64,000 nt of DNA, taken from contig CM028889.1 of NCBI GenBank assembly GCA_016801885.1, positions 6,239,501-6,303,500 on the forward strand, given 5' to 3'. How positions within the stretch are numbered: the first letter of the stretch is position 1; the number at the start of each line of letters is the position of its first letter. This stretch comes from Toxotes chatareus. Its lineage: Eukaryota > Chordata > Actinopteri > Toxotidae. The notes beneath the pieces were generated by a model. That model was not told where the DNA came from. It worked only from the letters and a program-made list of their open reading frames with translations, and did no database searches. Position numbers and translations under genes: made by a program. Shown here piece after piece: positions 21,001 through 32,800 of the stretch.

Positions 21001-24000
21001 ATGAACCCTGAGGTGGATTACGGAGGCTCCGGGAGCAGCGGGAACGGAAAGTTGCGCCAGTGGCTCATCGAGCAGGTGGACTGCGGGAAATATCCCGGAC
21101 TGGTGTGGGAGAACGACGAGAAGACCATCTTCAGGATACCGTGGAAACACGCCGGGAAACAGGATTATAACCGGGATGAGGATGCCGCGCTTTTCAAGGT
21201 AAGAGACCTGCTGTGTCAATCCAGCTAGAATAAAGTGACATAAAAGTTAATAAACATCTTAAATAATCAATTTTCACAACGTATTCATAACCCAGGCTAC
21301 GCAAGATTAGTGTATCAGTCATACATTTAGGCCGGCAGTTAGAGTTCTAATGTCTTATTTAATGCATTATTTAGAGCCCTTTGCTTTACTTTGCGGTATG
21401 AAATGTGCAATGTAACTTGGGCTGAAACTAATACAGTACTTTGTCGATTAATCGTTTGGTTTGTAAAATGCCAAAAAATACTGAAAATATTCCGGAAACG
21501 TTCTCCAAGAGCCAAAGCTTAACCTTTTTAAAAATTATTGGGTTTTTTTTTTCTTAGTTTTTCTTTTTGTTTGTCAAAGCGACAATCTGAACCCAGAGAG
21601 ATTCAGCTCAGTCTCATATAAGACAAGGGAAAACAGGAAATCTTCACGTGTGAGAGGCTGGAGGCTGCAGACGTTTGACATTTCCACATTCCACAAAAAA
21701 ACACACTTAAATACTTAGAGCCTAATTTTCAGTTGATAGGTTAATCGACAAATTACCAGCTTTCTGTGTAACTAATCCCTCCAAGTCTTGGACGGATGTG
21801 TAGACTGTGCAGAAAGAGCTGGAGCAGACCTGGTGGGTGTGATGCTCTCAGGCTAAACCGTAGAGCGGTTTGTAAAGTTTTACCGGGGACTTGTCTGCAG
21901 GCCTGGGCTCTGTTCAAGGGCAAGTTTCGGGAGGGGATAGACAAACCGGACCCGCCGACCTGGAAGACGCGCCTCCGCTGCGCCCTCAACAAGAGCAACG
22001 ACTTTGAGGAACTTGTGGACAGGAGCCAGTTGGACATCTCGGATCCGTACAAAGTCTACCGCATCATCCCCGAGGGCGCCAAGAAAAGTCAGTGCCTCCT
22101 CAAACATTTCATACATCAAACAATACAGCGGTGTAACTGCTGCTCTCTCGGCGCCGCAGTGGTTAAAATGAGAATGAAGGGCGGCGATGACAGTTGAGAG
22201 GGTTAACGTTTGAAATGTGCTTTAACCTGTTTATGATTAATAGTTTTCGCTGGTTTTATCAGACAAGGCTGGAAATTCTGTGTGTGTGAGACGGATAAAG
22301 GTCACTGACTTCTCAGTGCTGTCATAAACCACTGAAGGTCACGCTGCCTGGTGTCAGCACATGTGGACTTTTTTTTTTCTGTGCTGTGAGTTCTGTCTGA
22401 ATCAACTTTTCTGTCTTGCATCTAGGACCCCGACAGGAGGACAGTCCTCTGAGTCCAATGAGCTATCAAGTGCACCCCTACCCTGCACTGCAGTCCCAGG
22501 TGCTTTCCATACACATGAAAATGAGTGGGGTGGACTAAAGAGCGTGAGTGAGTGAGTGAGTGAGTGAGAGGCTGGATGTGGTGCAGGGACACTGGATGTG
22601 TGCATGCATGCATGAATGAATGAGCTGAAATGATGAAAAACGTCATTAGGACGGATGGAGTCTGAGAGTTTAAGATGTGAAACACTACATTTTTAGACAA
22701 TATCTGGCATCTCAAAGAACAATAAGTGTTAAGTGATACTGAGCTTTCACTCACTCACTGTTTGTGGCAGGAGTTTACAGAAAATCTTGACTAGTCACCA
22801 AAAGAATTTGTAAAATTGTTTGTTTTAAATATTTTTTATAATTTTTTACATTTATTTATTTCATTTTACATCTATGTATCAGTTTTTTAAAAAATCTGTG
22901 GCTAACCTGTTGATCTAAAAGCTGCGTTAAAGCCTTCTCCACATTAACATAATTACATATAATTCTGCTATATCAACTACACTATATACACTAATCTCTT
23001 TGTCTTTTTTATTAACTATTTATTTTTATGTCTTTGTAGAAAGTAAACTCCTCCTCACATCAAAAGACTACTGATGTTTATCCTCTCAGACAGATGCAGT
23101 GATCATTTATATATCTGTATACTTTAAAATCCATACCTGTATCGTTCCAGCCTCCAAATACTTTTCATGTTTCGGAAAAGTATTTGGAGGCTGGAACGAT
23201 TGGAGGTTGGAGGTAAGGAGGATCATGTGAAGGTGCTAACTGACTGTTTGTGTCTCTGTCCACAGATGCCACAGTACATGGCCACATCAGACTGTGGCTG
23301 GAGAGATTACTGTCAGGAGCAGGCTTCCCTGTCGGAGCTGCCCTTCACTCAGTGTCCCTGTCCCCCACGCAGCCTGTCCTGGCAGAGCCCATCCATGGAA
23401 AATGGTGCGGCACTTAGTATTCATACAGCATGCACACATAAGCATCCTTGGCAGTTTCAGTATTGTACACATACATTTCTCCTCTGCTTGTGACAGGATA
23501 CCAGCTCAGAGCCTCAATTTACTCGTACGGTCCTGCTGACAGCCAGCCCCCACCGTTCACACTGGACACCAGCATCAGATCAGCAGAGGCACTCTCAGGT
23601 ACAGAAAAAACAAACCCACTCTCATTTCACTATTTGTCTTTGCACGCTATGAAATCAGAGGGAGGAGGGATTATGGGTCCAGAGGACATACCACCCTGAG
23701 GGTTAGATGTGATTTCAGTGCGGTATATGTGGTAAATATTATATGACACATGCAAGACCATAAACACAAGACTGTGCTTTGTTTGTAGTCATATACACAG
23801 TTAAGATGCAAACATCTAAACTGTTTCTTGGAAGCGGAATGTTAACGTTTTGCCTAGCTTAAAAACAGACCCAGACTGGCCTCGTGAGGGCGCTGTAACG
23901 AAAGTATCGTGAATATTTTTGATTCTTATATCTACCGTGCGGTTCAGTATCACTATTCGCATCAGCTCCCGTGGGCTGGTGTTTCGATACATATTTTTCT

Positions 24001-27000
24001 CATGACTTGGTGGAGATTCGTCATGTGGGTAGATGACATGACTGCAAATGAATTCTAATACAGCTCAGCGTCTGCTGGATGTCTGCGATTTTATAAGCCT
24101 GGGATAAGCGGCGGCTGTGTATCTGTGTCCGTCAGCTAGATTTGATAACTTACTGTCCCCTACTGGCCAGAAGTGAAACTTGGAGGGTTGGCACTGTGCG
24201 CTGGCATCGAGAAAATACAGTGCTAAGCCCGATGAGGCTTTAGGTGCTTCGGTTTAAGGTTAAAAAAAATTTCTGGTGAAGCCACGGCTGGTTTTACTTC
24301 AGTAAAATCTAAATGATATAAAATGATGGCATTAATCAGAAGTTCCTTTTTAGCAATTTAAAATACTGACTGAGCTGCTGGAGGAGCTGCAACGAAAGAG
24401 TCTGAAATCGGAAACGAAACTCGCTGCACAGATGCTGCGAACTTCACAAACAGAATGTCCACGTCCCAGCACCGTCGCTCCAGCTTAACACAGTCTAGTT
24501 TGGTTCAACTCGCTGCTGATAATTGCTTCTCGTGTACACTGTTGAGCGTAAAAACCAAGAGTTTGGTAGAGAACTTAGAGACAACATAAAAACTAAACAT
24601 AGAAAAATAGAAAGTGTTTACCCAGAGAACTACACCTTGTAGAAGTGTGAAGCAGCGAATAGCGAAATTAATTAAATAATTAGCTCTATGAATCTGGTTT
24701 TTCCCACTTCCAATTTAGATGCAACATGATCACATCATCTCTTTAAATAGTTGGAGAGCTGAGTGAACCCCTTATACAGGTAAATTTAGCAAGTTTAAAG
24801 CTGTACTGTGCTCGTCAGTTAGAAGTAAAGACTCTCAAACTTTTATCTTTTTTGTTTTGTGACAAATTTCTCATAAAACTGTTGATTCAAACTAAAATCA
24901 CAAATCTGAATCTGATTATCCAAATACAATAAAAAAATGTTTAAAGACCTCTACCTGTGGCCTCTTCTCCTCCATTCAGACTTCCGCCTCCATGTGTCAG
25001 TATATTTCCGGGACAGTCTGGTGAGGGAGGTGACCACTTCCAGTCCGGAGGGGTGCCACATCACTCCGTGCTCCCCAGAGGAGAAGCACTTCGGAGGTGC
25101 TGAGGTGGTCCCCTTGCCTGTGGACAGCCTCTCAGCCCAGAGGAGGGGAGAGGACTGTCCCCCGAGTTCCCTGGAGAGCGGAGTGTATCTGTGGATGGGT
25201 GGAGATGGACTCTACGCTCGTAGGCTGTGTCAGAGCAAAGTGTACTGGCAGGGAGGACTGTGTCCGTACGGCGACAAGTTCAACAAGCTGGAGAGAGATG
25301 TCACATGTAAACTCCTGCACACCCAGGACTACCTCACAGGTGAGACAGCAGGGACAGGGCAGCAGCTGAAGATCATCATTCAATGACTGCTCATTTAATA
25401 TTTAAAAAGAGTTCAAAAAAAAAAGAAAAATGACCATTAGCAGTTCCAAAAACCCAAGGTAACATCTTCAGGTAACAATCCACAACCTAAAGATACACAA
25501 AGATACTGAATTTACAGTGATATTAAACACAACATATTCACATCTGAGAAGCTGCAACCAAACATTTGGCATTTATGTAATGTAAACACAAATTATACAA
25601 AACCCCTTATCCACTGAACAAAAGAGGCCAAACATCTGAAGTGGTAAATGCTGTTTCCACAAAAGCAGCTGCAGAAGAACAACATAAAACAGTTTACAAT
25701 ACTCAAATCAACAAATCTGACCAGCCCTACAACCGATTAATCATCTAATCATCTCAGCACTAAAGAAGAAAACATTAACACACTGAAAGACTGGACCCCG
25801 TTCTAGTAGCTTTGTATGGTTTGGGCCTCTCATGTATTTTCATCACATCCGAGTTCAGCATCAGATTTTCTGAAACGTCAACACCAGTCTGTGTTTGAGA
25901 AACCCAGTCATTTGATAATATTTAACACAGTTCTGAAGGCTGAAGACTCTTCCAACCATCTAGATTAAAAAATATTCCATATGTTGCTCATTACACAAAG
26001 ATTTATAACCTGTTTCCATAGTTGTGACTGTGGCTGGAAATGACATGTTTTTGCTCTTTTAGTAAAACACAAACAAAATATAGATATTCTGGATGAAAAT
26101 ATAGAAATATTGGAAAGAAACACCCACATATGCTGATATAGCTGGTAACCAAACTTTCCACAAACTGTAGGAATGGAACATGGAGATAAGTCATTTGTGG
26201 TTACTACAGAAGCTGCATCTTGAGAAACAGGTAAACATGTTTCTTAAGGTGCAGCAGGCTGAATATTCTTTCTTTCAGATTGGTTGGAAGAGTCTGATGA
26301 CACTGCAAAATCCTTCAGAACAGTGGAACATATTATTAATCAACCTTCAGATTGAAGTGGGTTTTTTTTTTTTTTTTTGGAAAAATTGATTCTCAGCTAT
26401 CACTTAAATGCCATGGTAATGCGTGAGAGGGCTAAGCTAACAGTTAATAAGCAGCAAAGATTTAAAGTCCTCAGGAGTCAAATATGTTTGTGTTTGTCTG
26501 AACTGTCTTTGAGGAAAACTACAGTTCATTTACTGTAAGTCACTTTAGATGAATGCCATCGAAAAACAGAACTAAACAGTAACACCCCCACCCCCACCAC
26601 CACCACCACCACCTCACCACACACAGAAAGAGTCAACATCACTTAACAATAGTGGTAGAACAAAAACCTTTAAAGCAGAAATTCATGATGAAGATAGTCA
26701 CATGACTTCTACACAGCCACATCATCTCCACCCACATACTGAGACGGCCCCAGCTGTGTTAGTCTGACAGCTAATTGTATTTGCATACATGGTGTGACCA
26801 GGACTTTCCATTCGAATCACCCCAAAGGTCATGCCACTTCAAATGAAATTCTTCTGAAATCATTTGAATCTGCCATTTCAGTTGTACAAAGCTTATAACA
26901 ATGCCTATTGTCTATTTCCCCTACAATCAGAGATCCAGAGTTATGGGCTCCATGCTCGGCCACTGCCTCGTTTCCAGGTCCTGCTGTGTTTCGGAGACGA

Positions 27001-28694
27001 GTGTCTGGACCCACAGAGACAAAGACGGACCCTCACTGTCCAGGTGACTGCCCATGCTGTAATATAACATCTGAGTCCATATTAAACTTCTGTTTAATTA
27101 GCCCTACAGTACCCATATCTTCAGATTTTGAGATCCTGAGCTCAGTAACATCTAATCAGAATCAGAAAAACTTTATTAATCCCTGTAGGGAAATTCTATA
27201 GTTACGGACAATCTCCCAAATGAAGAAATGGCAACGTAGTACACAGAAAAAATATTTCTAGCATAAATAAAATAAAGTAATAAAGTAAATATACCCCAAT
27301 ATCAGGAAAAAATAAATAAAAACATCTTCATATTTGCATATGTACATGAGGTTTAAAATGACATATACACAGTATACATGGAGTCTGTGATAATATTTAC
27401 CGGGAGCATGTGAGGTCAAATCGGTATCACAGTTCATAGACTCAAAACTAAACGGCTGGAAGTTTAGTCATGAAACTTTATATAAGTATAGTTTGAAAAG
27501 TGAAAAATGGGATTTGAAAGTTAAAAGCTAAGATTTGAAAGTCTGTCAGAACTTCTTCATACTCATAATGTTGAACACGAGCCACTTCCAGACCTCTGAA
27601 TCACTGCACACATATGTGATTTTTTTTTCATCAGTGATTTAGAGTGAAAATGAAGGGGGAAGTCAGTCTGATCGTCAGGCTAATTTAACAACCCCCCCTT
27701 CTGAAAGAGTCAGACCTGCTATTTCAGCCTCTGATGATGGGATTTCTGGTACTTTGCCAGTCTGGGAAAATCTGAAACTCAGGTTCAGAAAGAACCAAAT
27801 AAACCCAAATATCTGAGTTTTAACCCATTACTCTCCAGCCTCTCTTAGCTGTTGTTGTTACTGTTATATCCTAGTGACCTTCTAGTTGGTTTTTCACTCA
27901 TTCCTGACATGGCTGATTTCTGTTTGGGAGGTTTTTTTTTTTTTTTTTTACCCTAACCAATCCCTACGGAGTGATGCATTTGTCCCATTTACGTCAAAGA
28001 GCAGATTTTAATCACTCAAACAAGTGTGTCAAATCTGTGCTTTGACAAAAAAACGTATCAACCTAAGGTCCCCTTACTTACTAGCTTTACTCCCGGGCTT
28101 TCAACCATATTTCTCGATCACCCTCAATGACTGGAGTTTGTTCATTCGCCCCTGATAACAGGCACCTGTTATCACACCCATACTATGTCCATGACAACTG
28201 AGCAAACTCTATCCAGGAGGAAGACCATGAGTTACAGGTGAAAGGCCTGGAAGAAGCAAGTAAATGGACCCTTTAGTTGAGATTTTCTGTTAAATCTGAA
28301 TTTAAAACTAGGAAACGCTGCTCGTACAGACTTTCAAGAGTTATTTTTACACTTTCAAATCCCATTTTTCACTTTTCAATACAAACTTCAAACTTTCAAA
28401 ACTCACTTTTTGGCTTTAAAATATTAGATTTAATTTTCTGACACTGATTTGAGCTCATAGAAACTATCTGCAGTGGAAAATGGTGCCAGTTTAAAGCCTT
28501 TCGCTCACCTCTCTGACCTTGCTGTGTTGCAGGTGGAGCCGCTGTTTGCCAGGCAGCTCCTGTTCTACGCCCAGCAGACTGGCAGCCATTACTACCGCGG
28601 CTACGATCACCCGGGAATCACGGACCACATAAACACCTCGGAGGACTACCAGAGGGCCATCACACACCATCACAGCAGCAGCCTGCAGGAGTGA
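21001..28694 (+). CDS. irf4: Interferon regulatory factor 4, complete
   Basis: Eight coding exons: 21001-21198, 21901-22087, 22426-22499, 23266-23404, 23497-23598, 24980-25339, 26931-27043, 28533-28694; 1335 nt, 444 aa (human 451). The DNA-binding domain, about residues 17-130, has all five family tryptophans (W21, W36, W48, W68, W87), and Arg92-Cys93 match human Arg98-Cys99 of the recognition helix. A Pro/Ser/Tyr-rich linker follows to about 230. The IRF-association domain begins near 234 (DFRLHVSVYFRDSLVREV) and includes LWMGGDGLYARRLCQSKVYW and LPRFQVLLCFGDE; the C-terminal tail ends SSSLQE. By family it partners PU.1/SPIB, BATF-JUN or itself and drives B- and T-cell programmes in the nucleus. 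The exon 4 donor (CAG/gtgctt) is weak, so the end of exon 4 is the least certain join. IRF8 is the alternative; the linker and neighbours favour IRF4. Confidence 0.95.
21415..21760 (+). repeat. Fish 'ctgcaactaa...cgattaatc' repeat, copy 2
   Basis: Begins gggctgaaactaatac, with gtcgattaatcg, a tttgtaaaatgccaaaaaat block, and ends ttgataggttaatcgacaaa. Fills much of the first irf4 coding intron. Confidence 0.65.
22544..22568 (+). repeat. GAGT tetranucleotide microsatellite
   Basis: Six copies of the unit in irf4, followed shortly by a second short run of gcat/gaat units near 22599-22622. Confidence 0.9.
23141..23200. repeat. Perfect 26-bp inverted repeat (hairpin) before irf4 exon 5
   Basis: The left arm 23141-23166 (starting atcgttccagcctcc) is the exact reverse complement of the right arm 23175-23200, with an 8-nt loop atgtttcg. 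It lies 65 bp before exon 5 in the intron. It cannot extend outward, because the flanking bases do not pair. Confidence 0.95.
24152..24166 (-). promoter_or_regulatory. CTCF-like motif in irf4 intron
   Basis: The minus strand reads CCAGTAGGGGACAGT, one mismatch from CCASYAGRKGGCRSY. Binding is not shown. Confidence 0.35.
24410..24419 (+). promoter_or_regulatory. Ets-IRF composite element (EICE) match in irf4 intron
   Basis: GGAAACGAAA fits GGAANNGAAA, the element bound by PU.1 with IRF4, and is followed by CT. About two such matches are expected by chance in a window of this size, so its place inside irf4 is what makes it notable. Confidence 0.35.
25450..25762 (-). repeat. Fish 'ctgcaactaa...cgattaatc' repeat, copy 3
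   Basis: Plus-strand order: aacctaaagatacacaaaga, gagaagctgcaaccaaacat, then caaccgattaatcatctaat. This is the reverse orientation of the family. Diverged. Confidence 0.5.
25905..26375. mobile_element. Fold-back (long inverted repeat) element in irf4 intron
   Basis: The sequence around 25912-26050 is mirrored by the reverse complement of 26200-26345. Shared blocks include gttctgaagg, agactcttccaacca and acctgttt(c). The arms are imperfect, so it is an old fold-back or MITE-type insertion. It has no coding capacity, and I do not recognise the family. Confidence 0.65.
26595..26613 (+). repeat. CCA trinucleotide microsatellite
   Basis: A short run of cac units in the same irf4 intron. Confidence 0.8.
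27150..27400 (+). repeat. Fish 'ctttattaatccctg' repeat tail
   Basis: Starts aatcagaatcagaaaaactt, then tattaatccctgtagggaaa, then an A/T-rich tail of (a)aataaa-type units. This is the layout of a very common fish retroelement 3' end; the family is not assigned. Confidence 0.6.
27428..28460. mobile_element. About 1-kb fold-back element in the last irf4 intron
   Basis: The left arm, about 27428-27560, and the reverse complement of 28320-28460 share gaaaagtgaaaaatgggatt followed by tgaaag, then cttgaaagtctgt-type and ctcaaa-type blocks, over roughly 130 bp. The centre is non-coding, with a poly-T run at about 27933-27950 and a 10-bp perfect palindrome at 28153-28174. The layout is that of a long-TIR MITE, and its right end sits about 70 bp before exon 9. 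Confidence 0.7.
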
Positions 28695-28863
28695 ACTTTG
28701 CAGCTTCAAGTGACTGTTGAAAACTTCAAGACGCAGCAGTGACCTTTGACACAGGCGACTAGGAAACTGTGAGGCAGGAGGAAAACTTGGACAGTGTTAA
28801 AAAGATGGACATTTAGTGGCAGTTACTGTTTGCAGGGTAATTTGTTGTCAGTATGGGTTGATC

Positions 28864-28904
28864 AGTGTGTGTGTGTGTGTATGTATGTGTGTGTGTGTGT
28901 GTGT
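28864..28904 (+). repeat. GT microsatellite in the irf4 3' UTR
   Basis: GT run with two AT interruptions, 170 nt past the stop codon. Confidence 0.95.
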
Positions 28905-29056
28905 ATGGCTTGAAAACTTGAAAATTTGCAGTATTATTTTTTTTTTCTTACTGTCTTTTAAGGGGACCATGTACATTTTCCATACTTACAATGCAAACAA
29001 AACTGACAGCTTAGGTGATTGTACTATAGAAAAGTGTAAGTTACATTTTTGTTTTA

Positions 29057-29062
29057 AATAAA
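29057..29062 (+). terminator. irf4: Proximal irf4 polyadenylation signal
   Basis: AATAAA 363 nt after the irf4 stop. It sits 8 nt before the left end of an inverted-repeat element, so cleavage here would fall inside that element. Confidence 0.55.
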
Positions 29063-29069
29063 TGGGTAG

Positions 29070-29539
29070 ACATTTTGGAAAAGACGCTTATTGGCTTTCT
29101 TGCCGAGACTTAGATGAAAAGGTTGAGCCGGTAGCTGTTTACCTTAACTAAACTCACAAGCTCACATATAATCTGTTGTTTGATTACTCCTTATAAAACC
29201 TGAAGCGTGAAAACGAATAATTTTGTGTTATGCAGGGGCTTTTGTTTGGATCTGTTTCTTGATTCTGAGCGTCTGAGCGTTGTTTTTACAGATTTATTTA
29301 ATCTGTGCTAAATCCTAACGAGATATAGCGTGTTAATTACTGAACTTTAGAAGAACTGGGAAGCAGATGTTTTACCTTTGGAAAGAGCTGGGCAGCTGTT
29401 TCCCCCATTCTTCTGTTTATGCTAAGCTAAGCTAAGAGGCTTTAGGCTATAGCTTAATATTTGTCACACACATTATTGTATTGATCTTCGCATCCATCGT
29501 TAAACAAGAAAGCAAGCAAGCGTGTTTTCTAAAGAATGT
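29070..29539 (+). mobile_element. Inverted-repeat (MITE-like) element in the irf4 3' region
   Basis: The left end 29070-29102 (acattttggaaaagacgctt) and the reverse complement of 29505-29539 (acattctttagaaaacacgc) form imperfect terminal repeats of about 33-35 bp. Inside are agatatagcgtgttaattac and tttatgctaagctaagctaa, hallmark blocks of an abundant fish element. No coding capacity. Confidence 0.75.
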
Positions 29540-29835
29540 CGAACTATTCCTTTAGCTATTTTTTTTTTTTACTGTAAATAACTTTTTCTGTTGCTAGGAG
29601 ACACTATTACCACCATTTAGTAAATTATGAATGAAGTCTTGCGCCTGGCTGTGTACATGGGATATGATTTTAGATAAGCTTTTTCAACTCAACTTTGTAT
29701 CAAATATTTCACTTCCTTGGTACATTTCTAAACATAAGTGTCATGACATCTGAGAAAGAGCTGAGGTGACTGTTTAGCGCTTTGTTTTGCCTTGAAAGTG
29801 CTGTCCTGAAAACAAACAAACAAAAAAAACAAAAC

Positions 29836-29841
29836 AATAAA
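29836..29841 (+). terminator. irf4: Distal irf4 polyadenylation signal
   Basis: AATAAA about 1.14 kb past the stop, after the inverted-repeat element. It would produce a longer 3' UTR containing that element. Confidence 0.5.
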
Positions 29842-32800
29842 TGGCTTAAGTGTAAAGAGTGACAACCTCTGTTCATAACTGTGTGAACACGACGAGCAAA
29901 GCCGGCGCTCTGTGTGCGTGTCTGAACAGGAAGTGTGGTTCAGATGCAGGATGAGGCTGGTTAATCAAAAACTTGATTATCACAAACAATGTGATGACAT
30001 CACGAGGGGAGAGGGAGGAAGAGGTTGGCCACGCTTTCCGCGCTGCGCTGAAGAGAAAAAGCCTTCCTGGCTTCTGCTCGTAGATTAGTCTTGTTTCCAC
30101 TTCCATGGAAAACAATCACAAACAAAAGAAAAAAAACCCCACTAATGCATTTTTCACCGCCATGAAATAATTTACAAGAACAGCAAGGACGATGTCATCA
30201 CTTGATAAGGCTGCTTTTGAAAAACAATTCAGAAGTACTTTTAAAACCACTGTTTAGGGTTCCAAAGCTTAATATGAGCTCTCACACAACTAACATGCTG
30301 TAAACAGTACATCAAGGCTGCAACTAATTATTATTTTCATTACTCATTAACATGTTGATTATAGGTTTGATTAATGAAGTCTAAAACATGTAAGAAAAAA
30401 TTTAAAATATGACTTTCTCAACGTCCCTTGGCCCCGGTGACGTCTTCAGATTACTGGTTTTTCACTAAAACCTAAAGATACTAAATTTATTACGATAAAA
30501 AACAGAAAAAGCGGCAAAAAGACCAAAAATGAATTGAATTGATCATGAGGTATTGAGTGTCTGTCCAGGGCCCGATGTGTCTTTGTCCCCTGAGCCTTAG
30601 AGCTCCACTGTTGTCCAGAAAGACATCAGTGAGCCATGCTGTTGCACTGGGTGACGTGTTCCTTCATCACCATGAACACACACTGTAGTTTATGTTTGTC
30701 CAATCACATTTACTCCGTGCTGCTGCCAGAAATATTCATCCGCCGCTGAAAATAGTCCCCAACAAATGCACTATTTCTTCTTGTTTCAGTAACGCTGGAG
30801 GGAAACCACAGTGGCCAGTCATTTTAGGTCATTACTGAGCCTTAATAAAACACACGTTTATTTATCCAAAAGTTGTTTTTAAAGATTTACGTCTCTGGTA
30901 GCAGCCCAAGTTTTTGGGTGTGTGTGCCACAGACAGCTTAGAGAAGTCAGAAAAAATCGAGACGTGGACTCATAAGTTGTTGGTTTTGGTTCTTTTTGTG
31001 GAATTTGCTGACAATTTGCAAAGTGCAACTCAAGATGGTGAAATAAAAACTTCTGCCAATAACTAAGTATTTTCAACGTCTTTTCCACTGACACGAACAC
31101 AGATATTTTTACTGAAGCACATTTAGTTTAGCTTCAACTAATGGGAGTTCACTTTGTTAGTAACTGTTGTGATCTTTTGTCGGACACTACTTTGCTCAAA
31201 GAGTCTATGCTCACTGAAGGAAACCCAAAACTCAAATGTAAAAAAACATATTTTGGCAGAACATTGTCAAACACCAGTTTTTCTGCAGCAGGTCGGTCCC
31301 TGAATGTCACGTCACCTCAAGAGAAAACATGTTTTTGTACATCTCAAAAAAAAAAAGGGAAACTGGATCCCATGAGTCATTGCTCCAGTTCTAAGAACCA
31401 CAGAGAAAGTCAGGTGGACCTACACTTAGTAGTTGTAAACTGAACTAAATATTGGGGGTGGGGTGGGGTGCTGAAGTGTTACCCTCAAAAACGTGAGCCC
31501 TGTCAAATGCCACAGATTTCCAGCGTGAAATCTGTTTCTGACTAATCTGGTGTCTTTTTGTGAATCCAGCTGCACGACATCTGTCTCAAAGCGACAGTGA
31601 AGCAGGCTCTGCTCTGCAATCAAGGTGAGCACCTTCGAGTTTTCTCTGATGTGTCAAATTTCTCCATCCTTTTAATTACCCACTCACGGTGATGAAAATT
31701 AGATCAAAGTTGTTTTGCTTTAGCAAGTTTTGTCATCTTGTCTCTTGAATGGAACAGAGCACTGGTGAATTAAAAAAAAAAAAAAAAAAACAAAAAAAGA
31801 AAACTCCCCCTTCTCACCTCTGTTACTGTAAACAGAGAGCTGGCGGAGAACGGATACGGTTTGGGGCTTTGAACTTATTTTGTGAATGAATCCGTGGGAG
31901 GACAGAGAGCTAAGTTTAGAACACAGAGAATCAAAACAACTCCTGCCTGCCCTGCATGGCTTTCCCCTACATGTAGATGGGAAACCAAGACAGAAAAAAT
32001 GTCTGAGATGCATGAATGCAGACAATAACAGAAAGTTGTGGCCAAAAGACAACTGATATGTAGCTTGTAGATTCATTGCCTGAGATTTAATGGGTCAACT
32101 GCTTCCACAGTACAACAGCACATCCACAGTGTCCTCAGACAACCCCTGATGTCTTGCACACTTTCTCATGTGAGCTGTGGGTGTGACACTGTCTGTCTCC
32201 TCTGCCCGAGGGACTAGACCTACCATAAACGTTACCGCTCGCTTTGAGTCCTTACACCCACAACCATAATGCTGCTTTATTTTGTCACCATCTTCCTCTT
32301 GGATTCAACTACAGCCTCTAACGGCCTGCAGTGTCCCCACCCTGCATACGCCCTGTGCTCACTCTCCTCCCAGAGAGAGCTAGACGTCTGACATGTCAGA
32401 CAGCATGAGTGAAGTGGTGAGCTGGAGCTCCAGAGATGAATGGGTAAAGCCACTGGGCTGAACCACGGTGCAAACAAACCGACCATATGCAAATGTGCAC
32501 TAATGGAAAATGGCTCACTCGAGTGTGACACATGGACCTGTAGACGGTAGAAGTTTAGATGAAGAAACATTGTTCTGCAGATATTTCACAGGGACGCCTT
32601 ATCATTATCACAATCTAACCAACAGCTATCAACAGTCCAACAACACTGCCAAGAAAACTATGAACATTTCTTATTAAAAACCAAGTCTGAGAATTCCCTC
32701 TCTACTTGCACATACCAGACTACTTCACACTGGTTCCTCAGAGACTTGATTGCTCTACTCATAATTTTTATCTGCGTCATTGTCATGAGCAGCTTTAGCT

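Noticed and set aside
24410..24421. Interferon-stimulated response element reading of GGAAACGAAACT
   Set aside because: The two GAAA cores are separated by one base, not the two of a true ISRE; the Ets-IRF composite reading fits better.
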